A stretch of DNA of 64,000 bases from UBA10518 sp022837185 (GTDB lineage: Bacteria; Desulfobacterota; Desulfobulbia; Desulfobulbales; Desulfobulbaceae), in NCBI GenBank assembly GCA_034007705.1, contig JAVEQK010000010.1, forward strand, positions 24,511 to 88,510, read 5' to 3'. A program made the translations under genes and the position numbers. Below are positions 42,662 to 51,335 of the stretch, piece by piece. The notes beneath the pieces are model-generated. The model saw only the letters and a list, made by a program, of their open reading frames with translations, was not told where the DNA came from and ran no database searches. Position 1 is the stretch's first letter, and each line of letters starts with the position of its first letter.

Positions 42662-43537
42662 TCAACTGCCGCCGCCAAGGGAGCTGGCGGCAACCTGAAG
42701 ATATTTCCCGGGATCGATGGATTTGCCCTGGAGCTGGATGCCATAGTGAAGATGAGATCCGGTGCTCCGTCCGGTATTGCCGATCTGGCCGATGACCTGT
42801 CCCCGCTTGACCTCTTCGCCCGTTTTCACCATGGTTTTATGCATGTGGGCGAAAATTGTTTCAAAACCGTTGCCGTGGCTGACAATGACGTAACGGCCGA
42901 GGACCTTGTTGCGGGACGCTTCCTTGACAACGCCGTCGGCTGTTGCCTGGATTGGATCGCCGGTGTTGCCCCTGAAATCTATGCCTGGATGAAAGGCTTT
43001 TTTCCTGTTGAGGGGATCAACACGACTGCCGAATTTGGAACTGATCTTTCCCGGAACGGGGCGGCCGAGGGGGATTTTTTTCAACACCTCGACGTAGCGG
43101 TCGGTCAACTCAAGGAGGTGCTCGCCGTAATCCTTTTCAAGCGCTATGTAGGGGCCGCCCCGGTGGTCGGAGACGTCGTCGATTTCCACTCCGATGTCCT
43201 GCATGATCTCCTGAATGATTCTGCTGCGTTCATCCAGGCGGCTGATGCTGTTCTCGAGGAGATGCTCCCGGTCCTGTTCGAGCCGCTCCTTCTCCGCCCG
43301 AATGTTTTCCAGAATGGCGGAGGTGACGGAAAGCTCCGAGTCCAGTTTGGCTGTCCGGGATGCGAGGGAGACATATTCCTGGTACAGGGCGAGGCCGGTG
43401 ATGGAACCGGCGGTCAGGACCACAGCAAAGAGAAGGCCGATAATACAGGCGTTGCGGATGGTTTTTTTATGGAAGGCGAAGGAACGCCCGCGTCCTGCTT
43501 CACCGGTAATAATGATATGAACTTTCTGGTTCGGCAT
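42662..43537 (-). CDS. Membrane-anchored M23 endopeptidase (LmdC-like)
   Basis: A 291-residue inner-membrane protein with a peptidoglycan endopeptidase domain. One transmembrane helix (about 30-52) is followed by a periplasmic coiled coil (about 55-135). The LytM domain (about 165-280) keeps the zinc ligands in HPGIDFRG and HLHYGI, so it should be active. Bactofilins bind the cytoplasmic tail of such enzymes to shape the cell. It precedes the bactofilin gene and is probably co-transcribed. Confidence 0.92.
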   Translation of the reverse strand: MPNQKVHIIITGEAGRGRSFAFHKKTIRNACIIGLLFAVVLTAGSITGLALYQEYVSLASRTAKLDSELSVTSAILENIRAEKERLEQDREHLLENSISRLDERSRIIQEIMQDIGVEIDDVSDHRGGPYIALEKDYGEHLLELTDRYVEVLKKIPLGRPVPGKISSKFGSRVDPLNRKKAFHPGIDFRGNTGDPIQATADGVVKEASRNKVLGRYVIVSHGNGFETIFAHMHKTMVKTGEEVKRGQVIGQIGNTGRSTGSHLHYGIQLQGKSIDPGKYLQVAASSLGGGS

Positions 43538-43718
43538 GCAACTGCTTGAAGGGAATTCGTGGCCGGCTTAGCGCAACCAGTGGTGGATATCATTTTATCC
43601 CTACTCCATATAGAACTGAATTCCTATAACCTCAATACAGACGTTTTGCAATATGAATGATGGATTTTTTGTCTGAACGCGCAAAAGAACGGAAAGACAA
43701 GGAGATCTACGTGGGAGC

Positions 43719-43745
43719 GGGCGGTCGAAGGCGTTCCGACCGCCC
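43719..43745 (-). terminator. Strong hairpin after the SLOG-like gene
   Basis: A perfect 9-bp stem GGGCGGTCG and CGACCGCCC with a 9-base loop lies 11 bases after the stop of the minus-strand gene ending at 43757. No T-run follows, so it may stabilise the 3' end or act with Rho. Confidence 0.45.
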
Positions 43746-43756
43746 GGGGGAGTCTG

Positions 43757-44305
43757 TTATCCGCCGAAGGAGTCGGCAAACAGTTTTTCGATGGCCGCTC
43801 TGCCCTCATCACTGAGGTAGCGCGTCCCTGAACCGACGAACGTAGTGTACCTGATAAGCGGTTCATCCTTGTTCCAGGAGCCGTCACCCCAGGTAAACCA
43901 GCTGCTGTTTTTCTGATCGAACACGTGCAGGGGCCGGTTGAACAGTTTGGCCAGTTCAACCGCCCAGCCGGTCCCGCCCTTGACCGACTTGTCGTCGAGG
44001 ATGGTCCCGACGACAAAGACCTGATGCCCCTTGTTGACCATGTGAAAGATGGTCTGCAGGACCTTGCGTATTTTTTCGGTCTCATAGTAGGTCCGGTTCA
44101 TCATCCGGGAGGCGATCTCCATGCTGATGTCGCCCCGCTGCAGATCCGTTTCGCTGAGCACGACCAGGTTCTTTTCCCGGTTGAGCCGGTGTCCCTCAAA
44201 GGTGAAAACGACCTCATTGACGCCATATTTTTCAGCCGTCTCGCCGAACAGGGATTCCGCCCCCTTGAGGCCGCCGTGGTACAGTGTACACTCTTCACTC
44301 TTCAT
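43757..44305 (-). CDS. SLOG/YpsA-like Rossmann protein, putative
   Basis: A 182-residue cytoplasmic protein. The layout YHGGLKGAESLFGETAEKYG, then VFVVGTILDDKSVKGGTGWA and VELAKLFNRPLHVFDQ resembles SLOG nucleotide-binding folds (YpsA, DUF1273, molybdenum-carrier types), with glycine loops at both edges. It has no catalytic motif I can name. AGGGG precedes ATG 44305. It stands alone, divergent from the next gene. Confidence 0.5.
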   Translation of the reverse strand: MKSEECTLYHGGLKGAESLFGETAEKYGVNEVVFTFEGHRLNREKNLVVLSETDLQRGDISMEIASRMMNRTYYETEKIRKVLQTIFHMVNKGHQVFVVGTILDDKSVKGGTGWAVELAKLFNRPLHVFDQKNSSWFTWGDGSWNKDEPLIRYTTFVGSGTRYLSDEGRAAIEKLFADSFGG

Positions 44306-44384
44306 GTCTTTCCCCTGTTGTAATTGGTCGGGTTTATACAGGCCCCTCGTCCATGGTCAGCCTGGTTATTCTCTGCTCGCCTTG

Positions 44385-44416
44385 AAAAAAACCCGCCGCC
44401 GGGCGGGATATTTTTC
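44385..44416. terminator. Bidirectional terminator-like hairpin
   Basis: Stem CCCGCC and GGCGGG with a 4-base loop, seven A on the left and ATATTTTT on the right. It would terminate in either direction. It lies between two divergent genes, which is unusual for a terminator. Confidence 0.55.
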
Positions 44417-44516
44417 TATAGTAAACCCGGAGTGTTCCTTGTCAATAAAATCTTCATACGTTTTATTCTTAAGCATTCCCCGGGGGGCAGGCGATCGCAT
44501 CAGGTGTAAAATAGCC

Positions 44517-44545
44517 TTGCGAACTTGTCAAACTGAAAGTATACA
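44517..44545 (+). promoter_or_regulatory. Possible promoter of the 169-residue protein gene
   Basis: TTGCGA (44517-44522), 17 bases, TATACA (44540-44545), about 48 bases before ATG 44593. A reasonable but imperfect sigma-70 match. Confidence 0.4.
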
Positions 44546-44592
44546 TTTTGATTGGACAAATTCGTGAACAGTCAGGACGCAAGGAGGGCAGG

Positions 44593-45102
44593 ATGACCAA
44601 AGATTTCTGGGCCAATCTGGCATTGTGTGTGTTTCTGGGAATTGTGGCCATTTTTGGGGTGGCGAAAATCGGTTCGGCGCTGACTCCCAAGGGACTGCTT
44701 GTCGGCGAACCGCGGCCGTCGGCCGAAGCCGCGCCTCTGCTGCCGGACGTCCAGCTGACCGGATACCAGCTCGGGGAAACCCTCGACCGGGTGGTTGAGG
44801 CCGATTTTGAGATTCGCAACAACTCGGGCCACGATATCCGCAATATACGGATACTGTGTGAATTTTACGATGCAGACAACAACTACGTGGACCGGAAATG
44901 GTGGCTGCTGAACGAAGTGGTGCCTGCCGGCGGTGAAGTGGCGATATCCAGGGCCCAAAGGCGGTATGTCAACACCAGATCCCACACGTTGAACTGCGAG
45001 ATTGCCGACCTGCAGCCCGTCAGCGAACCGTTTTTTACCGTGCACCGGGTCGAGCCCAAGGGCCACGGCGGCGGCCAGGGGGGTGAAGCCGGGGGGCACT
45101 GA
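44593..45102 (+). CDS. Single-pass membrane protein with immunoglobulin-like domain
   Basis: A 169-residue protein. One N-terminal helix (FWANLALCVFLGIVAIFGVA) anchors a periplasmic beta-rich domain. The pattern VVEADFEIRNNSGHDIRNIR, then LCEFYDADNNYVDRK and WWLLNEVVPAGGEVAIS is like FxLYD-type folds that carry adhesion or sensing roles. A glycine- and histidine-rich tail (GHGGGQGGEAGGH) could bind metal. The start is ATG 44593 with AAGGAGGG. Function is unknown. Confidence 0.68.
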   Translation: MTKDFWANLALCVFLGIVAIFGVAKIGSALTPKGLLVGEPRPSAEAAPLLPDVQLTGYQLGETLDRVVEADFEIRNNSGHDIRNIRILCEFYDADNNYVDRKWWLLNEVVPAGGEVAISRAQRRYVNTRSHTLNCEIADLQPVSEPFFTVHRVEPKGHGGGQGGEAGGH

Positions 45103-45343
45103 CGGTCCTTGGCATTTGTTCAAATGTGAATTCCGTTCTTTCGGCGCGGCCGAAGTTCATCCGGATCAGGTGCGATGCACTCCGCATTGTCTTGCCCCGT
45201 TGTCCATTCAGTGCCATGGCCGGGGTTGAATCGTCGGCCTGTTTATTCAGCCGGGTTGGTTTTTTATCAGTTGTCAACAAATCGTGGTGACCGCCAATCC
45301 TCAGCAAATGTATTGGCAGTGTCAGGAAAAATAAGAGAATCCC

Positions 45344-45994
45344 GTGACGCAACAGGAAATTCATTTTGATGAAATAATCAGCCGCTATCGATCCGATCCG
45401 TTTCATTACGTGGATATCCACACCATCCATGCGGGACAGGTTCGATATCTCGTCGAGGAAGGGTCGAAAGTGGAAGGCCCCACCGGGGAATGGAAGCAGG
45501 TGCCGGGCACACCCCTGTACGAGATCACCAGGGAGCGGAATGCCAAAATGATCCATTCCCAGACAAACGGGGTGGTGTCCGAACTGAGAGGCGAACTGGG
45601 AGGAGAGTTTGTCGAGGCGGGCGAAAAATTGATGACCATCCGCCATCCCCTGAAGAAAAAAGAGATTATCGAATCGATTCTCCAGGAGGTCCTGTATATT
45701 TTCCCCGCCCCGGAACGGGCCAGATATTATTTTTCCCTGGACGTCCAGTCCCGGATCGATCAGAAAGGGGCCCGGTCCGTCTTTATCCAGCCGGGGGATG
45801 AAATAATCACCATGTCGCTCATGAAGCGCGACACTCCGGTATATTACACCGGGGAGGCCGGCATCATTCATTCGGTCTATTTCAAGCCCGGTGAGAGCGT
45901 TGATCAGGGTGTCCCCCTGATCGGCGTCTGCCCGAAAAACAAACTGCAGTTGATCCAGAAGATCATCACCAGGGTGAAGGCCGAGTGGGAATAG
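45344..45994 (+). CDS. Protein with two biotinyl/lipoyl-like (barrel-sandwich) domains
   Basis: A 216-residue protein. The first half (about 28-105) and the second (about 143-205) each read like a biotinyl/lipoyl barrel-sandwich domain. The second shows MSLMKRDTPVYYTGEAGIIH and then SVYFKPGESVDQGVPLIGV, where the Lys of LMKR falls at the position of the biotinylated Lys of AMKM. The first half has NAKMIHSQTNGVVSEL and does not align a lysine as well. A GTG start at 45344 is used. The next gene is a biotin ligase, which fits a biotin-carrier role, though biotinylation is unproven. Confidence 0.7.
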   Translation: MTQQEIHFDEIISRYRSDPFHYVDIHTIHAGQVRYLVEEGSKVEGPTGEWKQVPGTPLYEITRERNAKMIHSQTNGVVSELRGELGGEFVEAGEKLMTIRHPLKKKEIIESILQEVLYIFPAPERARYYFSLDVQSRIDQKGARSVFIQPGDEIITMSLMKRDTPVYYTGEAGIIHSVYFKPGESVDQGVPLIGVCPKNKLQLIQKIITRVKAEWE

Positions 45995-46078
45995 ATTTCT
46001 GTTCATGATTTACCCATCATCGTCCGTCTCCATTCACAGGCACTCCGCAGCCGAGCAGGTCCGGATGCTTCCCCGCCC

Positions 46079-47005
46079 ATGATCGCCCCCTCCTTTCCCA
46101 TTGAACAGGCCCTGACCGCTTTCAGGTCGAGCCGCACGCTGCGCGACTGTTTTCCCGAAATACCCGACGATCTTTTTTCCAGGGTGATGCGCTATGGCGC
46201 CCCGGTGGGCAGCAGGCTCGAGGTGCACGGCAAAATTCCCAGGTGCATGGGCCGTCTGCGGGACCTGATCGACCGTGCCGGAGCGGGTGAGGAGCCTGTG
46301 CCCAGCGGCACCGTGATCATGGCCCGTGAACTGGCCAACGGCTGCGGCCGCTTTGACCGGGAGTGGTTCGCGCCCAGGGGCGGGTTGTGGCTGGCCCTGG
46401 CCTGGGCCGATACATTGCTGCCTGATTATGCCAGGATGCTCCCCCTGGCGGCCGGTTCGGCATGCTGTCAGGCAGTGCGCAGCCTCGGGGTTGACGCCAA
46501 AATAAAATGGGTCAATGACATCCACTGGCAGGGGCGCAAGATGGGAGGCATTCTATGCGAGACCTTTTGCGGCAAGGGAGCCGGGGACCGCTATCATATC
46601 ATCGGCATCGGCATCAACTGCAATAACGTTGCCTTTCCCCCCGCCCTCCGCAAGACCTCGGTCAGCCTGCAGGACGTTCTCGGCGCGCCCGTCGCCCTGG
46701 AGGAATTCGCCCCGGTGCTGCTCGGTTTTCTGACCTGGCATTTGGGCCTTGTTCATCTGCACGAAGAGCAGAGCCTGGCACACCGTCATGACGGAGCACC
46801 GGGTGAACGCGATAATCCGGTCATTCAGGCCTGGCGGAAGTTGAGCGACACCCCCGGCCGCAAGGTTGTCTATGGCTATGACGTGGTGCGGCAGCCGCTG
46901 TATACCGCGGTGGCCAGGGACGTTGACCAGGGCGGCGGACTTGTTCTTACCCTGCAAAACGGGGAGACGGTGGTCGAAACAGGGGGGGAGATCCTGTACC
47001 TGTAG
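46079..47005 (+). CDS. birA: Biotin-protein ligase
   Basis: A 308-residue ligase that attaches biotin to carrier proteins through biotinyl-AMP. There is no N-terminal DNA-binding domain, so it is a class I enzyme with an extra N-terminal stretch of about 70 residues. The ATP/biotin loop reads ANGCGRFDREWFAPRGGLWL, where the usual GRGRxGRxW is altered to GCGRFDREW. KWVNDIHWQGRKMGGIL and IIGIGINCNN follow in family order. The biotinyl-like gene lies 84 bases upstream on the same strand. Confidence 0.88.
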   Translation: MIAPSFPIEQALTAFRSSRTLRDCFPEIPDDLFSRVMRYGAPVGSRLEVHGKIPRCMGRLRDLIDRAGAGEEPVPSGTVIMARELANGCGRFDREWFAPRGGLWLALAWADTLLPDYARMLPLAAGSACCQAVRSLGVDAKIKWVNDIHWQGRKMGGILCETFCGKGAGDRYHIIGIGINCNNVAFPPALRKTSVSLQDVLGAPVALEEFAPVLLGFLTWHLGLVHLHEEQSLAHRHDGAPGERDNPVIQAWRKLSDTPGRKVVYGYDVVRQPLYTAVARDVDQGGGLVLTLQNGETVVETGGEILYL

Positions 47006-47043
47006 CGCGGGGGAACATCTCCCGGCCCTGCGCAAAAGCTTCT

Positions 47044-47073
47044 CCGCCGGCCGGGGGGATCATCGGCCGGCGG
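47044..47073. terminator. Hairpin between birA and recO
   Basis: A perfect 10-bp inverted repeat, CCGCCGGCCG and CGGCCGGCGG, spans the recO stop (47060-47062) and follows the birA stop by 39 bases. It could serve both convergent genes. No T-run is present. Confidence 0.45.
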
Positions 47074-47839
47074 GCTGAAGGGCGGCGGCCGGCTTGATGA
47101 TCTGGTGCCAGGAGTGAATATCATGCTGGAGAAGATGCTGCGTATACCTGTGCAGAACGGCAAGGGCTTCCAGGGCGTTTTTTCTGGGCAGGCGCAGGCG
47201 GCCGAGGTTGGGAAGCTCCGTCTGCTGGGCATGGCCGAGGAATTTGATGGTCTGGACCGACAGGGATAAAAAGGAGAGCGCCTGCTTTTGCCGGCAGCGG
47301 CCGCAGACGAGCGACCCGCTGCCCGGATGAAGCGCGTATTCCCCGCCGGCCTGTATTCCCCCGTTGCAGATACCGCAGCGGTCCAGCGCCGGTTCATACC
47401 CGGCCGCCCGCAGAATGCGGAGGTGGAAGAGGGCGGCGGTCTCCAGCGGCTCCCGTCCTTCCGTCAGGCTGTGCATGGCCCAGAGCAGGAGCGGGAAGAG
47501 TTCGGGATGGGGGTCCATTTCCCGGGTGAAGCGCAGGGTCAGCTCGCCGGCATATATCGCGGCCACATAGCGGTCATAGGCATGGCGGAGCGGGATAAAG
47601 CCGTTTTCCAGTTCCGCCTCGTCAAGGAAAAGAAGGCTGTCACGCCTTGCCGGCCGGTAGATGATCCCGAGCAGGGAAAAGATTTCGAGTTTGTTGACGA
47701 ACCGTTTTTTGCTGCGTTTCGCTCCCTTGGCGATGGCTGAGGCCTTGCCGATGTCGGGGCTGAAAAAAGTGACTATCTTGTCGGACTCGCCATGGTCGTA
47801 AACCTGGAGGATAAGGCCACGGGTACGGCAGCTAGTCAT
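47060..47839 (-). CDS. recO: DNA repair protein RecO
   Basis: A 259-residue protein of recombination repair that loads RecA with RecR. The N-terminal OB-fold begins TRGLILQVYDHGESDKIVTF. A C-terminal helical part carries a zinc site (CGICNGG and CGRCRQ). The preferred ATG is 47839 (MTSCRTRGLI), overlapping the rodZ stop by 8 bases, so the two genes are coupled; a longer frame to 47956 has no support. Confidence 0.93.
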   Translation of the reverse strand: MTSCRTRGLILQVYDHGESDKIVTFFSPDIGKASAIAKGAKRSKKRFVNKLEIFSLLGIIYRPARRDSLLFLDEAELENGFIPLRHAYDRYVAAIYAGELTLRFTREMDPHPELFPLLLWAMHSLTEGREPLETAALFHLRILRAAGYEPALDRCGICNGGIQAGGEYALHPGSGSLVCGRCRQKQALSFLSLSVQTIKFLGHAQQTELPNLGRLRLPRKNALEALAVLHRYTQHLLQHDIHSWHQIIKPAAALQPAGR

Positions 47840-48743
47840 GTACGGGAGGTTCGGGCAGGTCTTCCGGAATCCGCAGGGTATATGAGCCGTCCTCGCCCGG
47901 CGGAAAATCGACCGGTGTATTATTGACGAATACTGCGGCGCTGTCCGGTTTGTCAAAGGTGACCGTTATCGAGGTCTCGGCGTTCCAGGATTCCTCCTCG
48001 CCTTTCACAAAGGCATGGCGGAACGGTTCGGTGTTGTCGCGGGCCACAGTCACCTCGGCGTCCGTGAGGAAGCGCAGGGTGAGCGTATGGCCTGATTCGG
48101 CGGACTTTTCATCGATCCGCCCGGCGGCGGGGATGGCAATCCCCGACTGGTCGGGCACAGGGGCAACAGCGGCCTGGTTGCCGGACCTCGAGGCCGGAGG
48201 AGGCGTTTTGCCGTCGGGATACGCATCGGTTATGACGGCATGGATGTCATAGGTGTCTTTGACCAGAAAGCCGAAAGGGTTCCAGGACGTATACAAGCAG
48301 AAGCCGGTGAACAGCACGATGATGATGAGCAGAACGAGACCGGCCATGAGCATGGGCGAAACATGGGTGGGTTCGGCCAATGTTTTGGGAGAAGGGAGAC
48401 TGCGCGGTGGTTTTCCCCGGAACCGCTTGCCCTGAAACTGGCTTTCATCGCGTTCCTGCATGAATCTCGCAACGATGTTCGCCGGATCGGCATCAAGAAA
48501 TTTCGCATAGATATTGAGGAGGCCGCGGGTAAAGGTATCGGCCGGCAGGGCGGCGAAGTTCTGTTCTTCAATGGCCCTGAGGTTCGTGGTCGATATGCGG
48601 GTGGCCTGGCTGACCTCCTCGATACTCAGCTCCCTTTTTTCTCGAAGCGTTCGCAGATAATCACCGGTACGGCCCTCTTTCGGGGAGGTATTGCTCTCCT
48701 TCGATTCTTCGGGCTTTTTTGTGTTTTTTTCGGATCGGCTCAT
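47832..48743 (-). CDS. rodZ: RodZ-like cell-shape protein
   Basis: A 303-residue membrane protein. A cytoplasmic XRE-like helix-turn-helix (about 25-95; YLRTLREKRELSIEEVSQA, then TRISTTNLRAIEEQNFAALP) is followed by a basic segment, one transmembrane helix (about 132-152) and a periplasmic DUF4115 domain with a proline-rich linker. It links the MreB cytoskeleton to the cell-wall machinery. I use ATG 48743; a TTG at 48764 is possible. recO overlaps its end. Confidence 0.87.
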   Translation of the reverse strand: MSRSEKNTKKPEESKESNTSPKEGRTGDYLRTLREKRELSIEEVSQATRISTTNLRAIEEQNFAALPADTFTRGLLNIYAKFLDADPANIVARFMQERDESQFQGKRFRGKPPRSLPSPKTLAEPTHVSPMLMAGLVLLIIIVLFTGFCLYTSWNPFGFLVKDTYDIHAVITDAYPDGKTPPPASRSGNQAAVAPVPDQSGIAIPAAGRIDEKSAESGHTLTLRFLTDAEVTVARDNTEPFRHAFVKGEEESWNAETSITVTFDKPDSAAVFVNNTPVDFPPGEDGSYTLRIPEDLPEPPVHD

Positions 48744-48790
48744 GGTGATAATGTCTTCAGACAAACTCCGAGGGGGAACCGTGAAGGTTT

Positions 48791-49777
48791 TTATAAGATT
48801 TTGATATAGGCCTGGCTTTTCTTCTTTTTCATCCAGTCTTCGAAATACGCCTCCACTTCCTGTTGATAGAGAGTGTCGTATATTTCATCCCTGACGGACT
48901 CGAAGGGGACCTTGGTGATGATCTGGCCCTCCTGGCTGGACAAGACCTTGAAAAACTGGAAACCCGACGGGGTTTCAATAATGTCCGTCACCGAACCGGG
49001 TTTGGTTTTCAGGATTGCCTCAAGCATCGAGGAGGACATATCCTCCTTGCGAACCACTCCCAAATCTCCTCCATCGACCCCTGAGGGCAGTTCCGAATAC
49101 TGCCTGGCCAGATCGCGGAAGTCCTCGCCGGCAAGAGCAAGACTTCTGATGTGTTCGGCCCTGGCTCTTGCCTGCTGCCTCCGGACCTGCTGGTCCCCGG
49201 TTTCTTTGTCGCCTTCTTCGAAGGAAACACCGATCTGCAGGATGTAATAGCCTCCCTCGCCGACCCGTTCGGTATAATGGGTATCGTAGTAATCGATGAT
49301 CCTGTTCTCGGAAATAATCAGCTTGGAACGGATCTCATAATTGACCAGCTTGGAACTGAGGACCTGGTCCCTCAGGTTCTCCAGGAACTGCTCCTCGGTC
49401 ATGCCCATGGGCGCCAGCTGGGCTCTGAACTGAACGGGAGTTGTATTGTTTCTTGCGAGAATGCGCTCGAAGGCGGCATTCACCTCCTCGTCACTGACGG
49501 TGATATTGGCCTTTCCGGCCTCCTGAAGCATGATTTTCTTTTCAATCAGCTTTTCTATCATTGTCTGGCGAACCTGCTGCAAAGCATCGGGCAGTTCCGC
49601 GGCTGATACATTCTCGGCCACTCTCTGCAGGAGGGCTTTCCCTTCCTCGTTGACCTCCGACAGGGTTATGACCTCGTCATTGACGACGGCGACAACCCGG
49701 TCGACAACATCGGCCGGCGCAGCCACGGGCAGGAAAAGAAGGGACGAAAGGCACAGGATACGGATGAAAATTCTCAT
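48791..49777 (-). CDS. SurA-type periplasmic chaperone and prolyl isomerase
   Basis: A 328-residue periplasmic chaperone. A signal peptide (about 1-23) precedes the SurA-N chaperone domain (about 24-165; VVDRVVAVVNDEVITLSEVN) and one parvulin domain (about 180-275; QYSELPSGVDGGDLGVV). E. coli SurA has two parvulin domains; this single-domain form is common in this phylum. It delivers outer-membrane proteins to BamA, which is encoded about 5 kb away. ATG 49777 gives the signal peptide; a longer frame is not supported. Confidence 0.92.
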   Translation of the reverse strand: MRIFIRILCLSSLLFLPVAAPADVVDRVVAVVNDEVITLSEVNEEGKALLQRVAENVSAAELPDALQQVRQTMIEKLIEKKIMLQEAGKANITVSDEEVNAAFERILARNNTTPVQFRAQLAPMGMTEEQFLENLRDQVLSSKLVNYEIRSKLIISENRIIDYYDTHYTERVGEGGYYILQIGVSFEEGDKETGDQQVRRQQARARAEHIRSLALAGEDFRDLARQYSELPSGVDGGDLGVVRKEDMSSSMLEAILKTKPGSVTDIIETPSGFQFFKVLSSQEGQIITKVPFESVRDEIYDTLYQQEVEAYFEDWMKKKKSQAYIKIL

Positions 49778-50100
49778 GATGTACGGTTGGTAGACGGTTC
49801 CTGGAACGGATCGCCTGAATGGAGGACAGACGTTCCTTGACATGAAAAGAAAAATTTACACATTACCGGAGAAAGTCGCAATGAATTTTAACCGGCCGGT
49901 CCGAATCGCTGAACTTCCGGGAGATGCGGACAACATCGAAATTCATTTTGAGGGAAAACAGGGAAATTTTGACGTTTGTACTTGCCCTCCCTTCGTAAAT
50001 ACACTAAAAATTTTTGTTAAGCATCCTCGATGCGGCGGCACACGTTTGCAATTGCCGGCAATACGGCCGGCATACAGTTTCAGGGGGAAAGGGAAGAATC
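49778..50100. other. 323-bp divergent intergenic region
   Basis: This gap separates the divergent SurA-type gene and the coiled-coil protein gene. Only a weak promoter-like pair for the rightward gene is seen (TTGCCC, 17 bases, TAAAAA, 49982-50010). A 97-codon open frame here has no ribosome site or familiar sequence and is not called. Confidence 0.35.
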
Positions 50101-50604
50101 ATGAACAACAATATGCTTCGCACTCCGCTCATTAAGTCGGCTCTGCTCCTGGCGGGCCTGTCACTCCTCATTTACCTCACCATTACCTCGGACGGCAGTG
50201 TATGGGGTTCCCTACAGGCCATTCTCATCGGTATTTTCCGGGGAATACAGCTTGTCGTCGGCCTGGTTCTTGCCTTGTTTCTCTGTATCGCCGTATTGAT
50301 CGGTATTTTTTTAGGAGGCATGGCCATGGTTTCCAGGGAGACCGCGGCCAGAATGGCCAATCAGCTCCGGGATCTGGCGGCGGAAAATCTGCAGATCGTG
50401 GTTTCCCGGCTCAGGGGCACCCGGCTGGGCGCCATGGCTGCGGGACACGGTGAGGAGCTGCGCGCCCTGGCCAACCGGATGGAGCGCCAGGAGGAGGAAA
50501 TACGAAGGCTGGGCAAGACTGTCGAAGGCATCCGGGCCGGCCAGGCGGAGCTGATGGAGAAATTTGATCGACTCGCGGCGGGACGGAAAGAAACGCCGGA
50601 ATAA
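50101..50604 (+). CDS. Membrane protein with C-terminal coiled coil
   Basis: A 167-residue protein. Two hydrophobic helices (about 12-32 and 45-78) are followed by a charged coiled coil (about 85-160; GEELRALANRMERQEEEIRR, then LGKTVEGIRAGQAELMEKFD). It is anchored in the inner membrane with the coil in the cytoplasm or periplasm. I do not recognise a family. ATG 50101 has AAGGGAAGA upstream. It faces the HAD gene downstream. Confidence 0.62.
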   Translation: MNNNMLRTPLIKSALLLAGLSLLIYLTITSDGSVWGSLQAILIGIFRGIQLVVGLVLALFLCIAVLIGIFLGGMAMVSRETAARMANQLRDLAAENLQIVVSRLRGTRLGAMAAGHGEELRALANRMERQEEEIRRLGKTVEGIRAGQAELMEKFDRLAAGRKETPE

Positions 50605-50632
50605 TCCGCCACAGAACAGTCTTGACCCGGCA

Positions 50633-51310
50633 TTATTTTTCCCGGATGTTTCTTCGTTCCGATTCCGGAATCAGCTCGATGAAATATTCTATGGAAGGGT
50701 AGCGCCGGGAAAAAGTCAGCGGTTTCCTGCTGCTGGGACGGGCGACAAAAATCAGTTGGGCGATGCCATGCCGGTCCGCGGCAAACAGCACCTTTTCCGT
50801 ATCGTCAGCCAGCAGGGTGCGCGTCCTGTCGAATTTGAGCATCTCTTCAAGCCGTTGCCAGAAAAGAACCTCCTCCTTGGCCAGTCCGACCTCCTCGGCG
50901 CAGACGATCCTGTCAAAGAGGCTCCCGATCTCCGTCTTTGCAAGCTTGATGCCGAGGGTCTTCCAATGGGCGTTGGTGACCAGGTGGATGTGCTTGCCCC
51001 TGCCGCGGCAGAAGCGGAGAAAATCGACGACGAAAGGATGCACGTCGATGAGATGCGCCAGCCTGGCCTTGAGGTCGGGAAGGTCCAGGCCGAGCTGAAC
51101 TGACCAGTAATCAAGGTCGGTCCATTCCAGAGTATCTTCCACCTGCCGATAGCGCCGAAGCAGTTCCTTTCTGGCCTCTTCGACCGTCAGGTCGTGCTCC
51201 AGGCTGTAGTGCTCCGGGACGTACTGCTCCCAGAAATAATCGTCGAAATGCTTGTCCAGGAGGGTGCCGTCCATATCGAGCAGCACCGTGTCGATCTTCG
51301 ACCAATCCAT
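50633..51310 (-). CDS. HAD-superfamily nucleotidase (YrfG-like)
   Basis: A 225-residue HAD hydrolase resembling GMP/IMP nucleotidase YrfG. Motif I is VLLDMDGTLLDKHFDD, motif II is VTNAHWKTLG, and a DD pair in LLADDTEKVL gives motif IV. The start ATG 51310 has GGAAG upstream, 25 bases after the mfd stop, so the gene follows mfd in the same run. The substrate is inferred from the family, not proven. Confidence 0.83.
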   Translation of the reverse strand: MDWSKIDTVLLDMDGTLLDKHFDDYFWEQYVPEHYSLEHDLTVEEARKELLRRYRQVEDTLEWTDLDYWSVQLGLDLPDLKARLAHLIDVHPFVVDFLRFCRGRGKHIHLVTNAHWKTLGIKLAKTEIGSLFDRIVCAEEVGLAKEEVLFWQRLEEMLKFDRTRTLLADDTEKVLFAADRHGIAQLIFVARPSSRKPLTFSRRYPSIEYFIELIPESERRNIREK

Positions 51311-51335
51311 GACGGGGTTTCTTCCGGGTTTCATT

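Noticed and set aside
49842..50135. 97-codon plus-strand open frame ahead of the coiled-coil protein gene
   Set aside because: It has no good ribosome site, is not protein-like at its end, and overlaps the leader and start of the supported gene at 50101.
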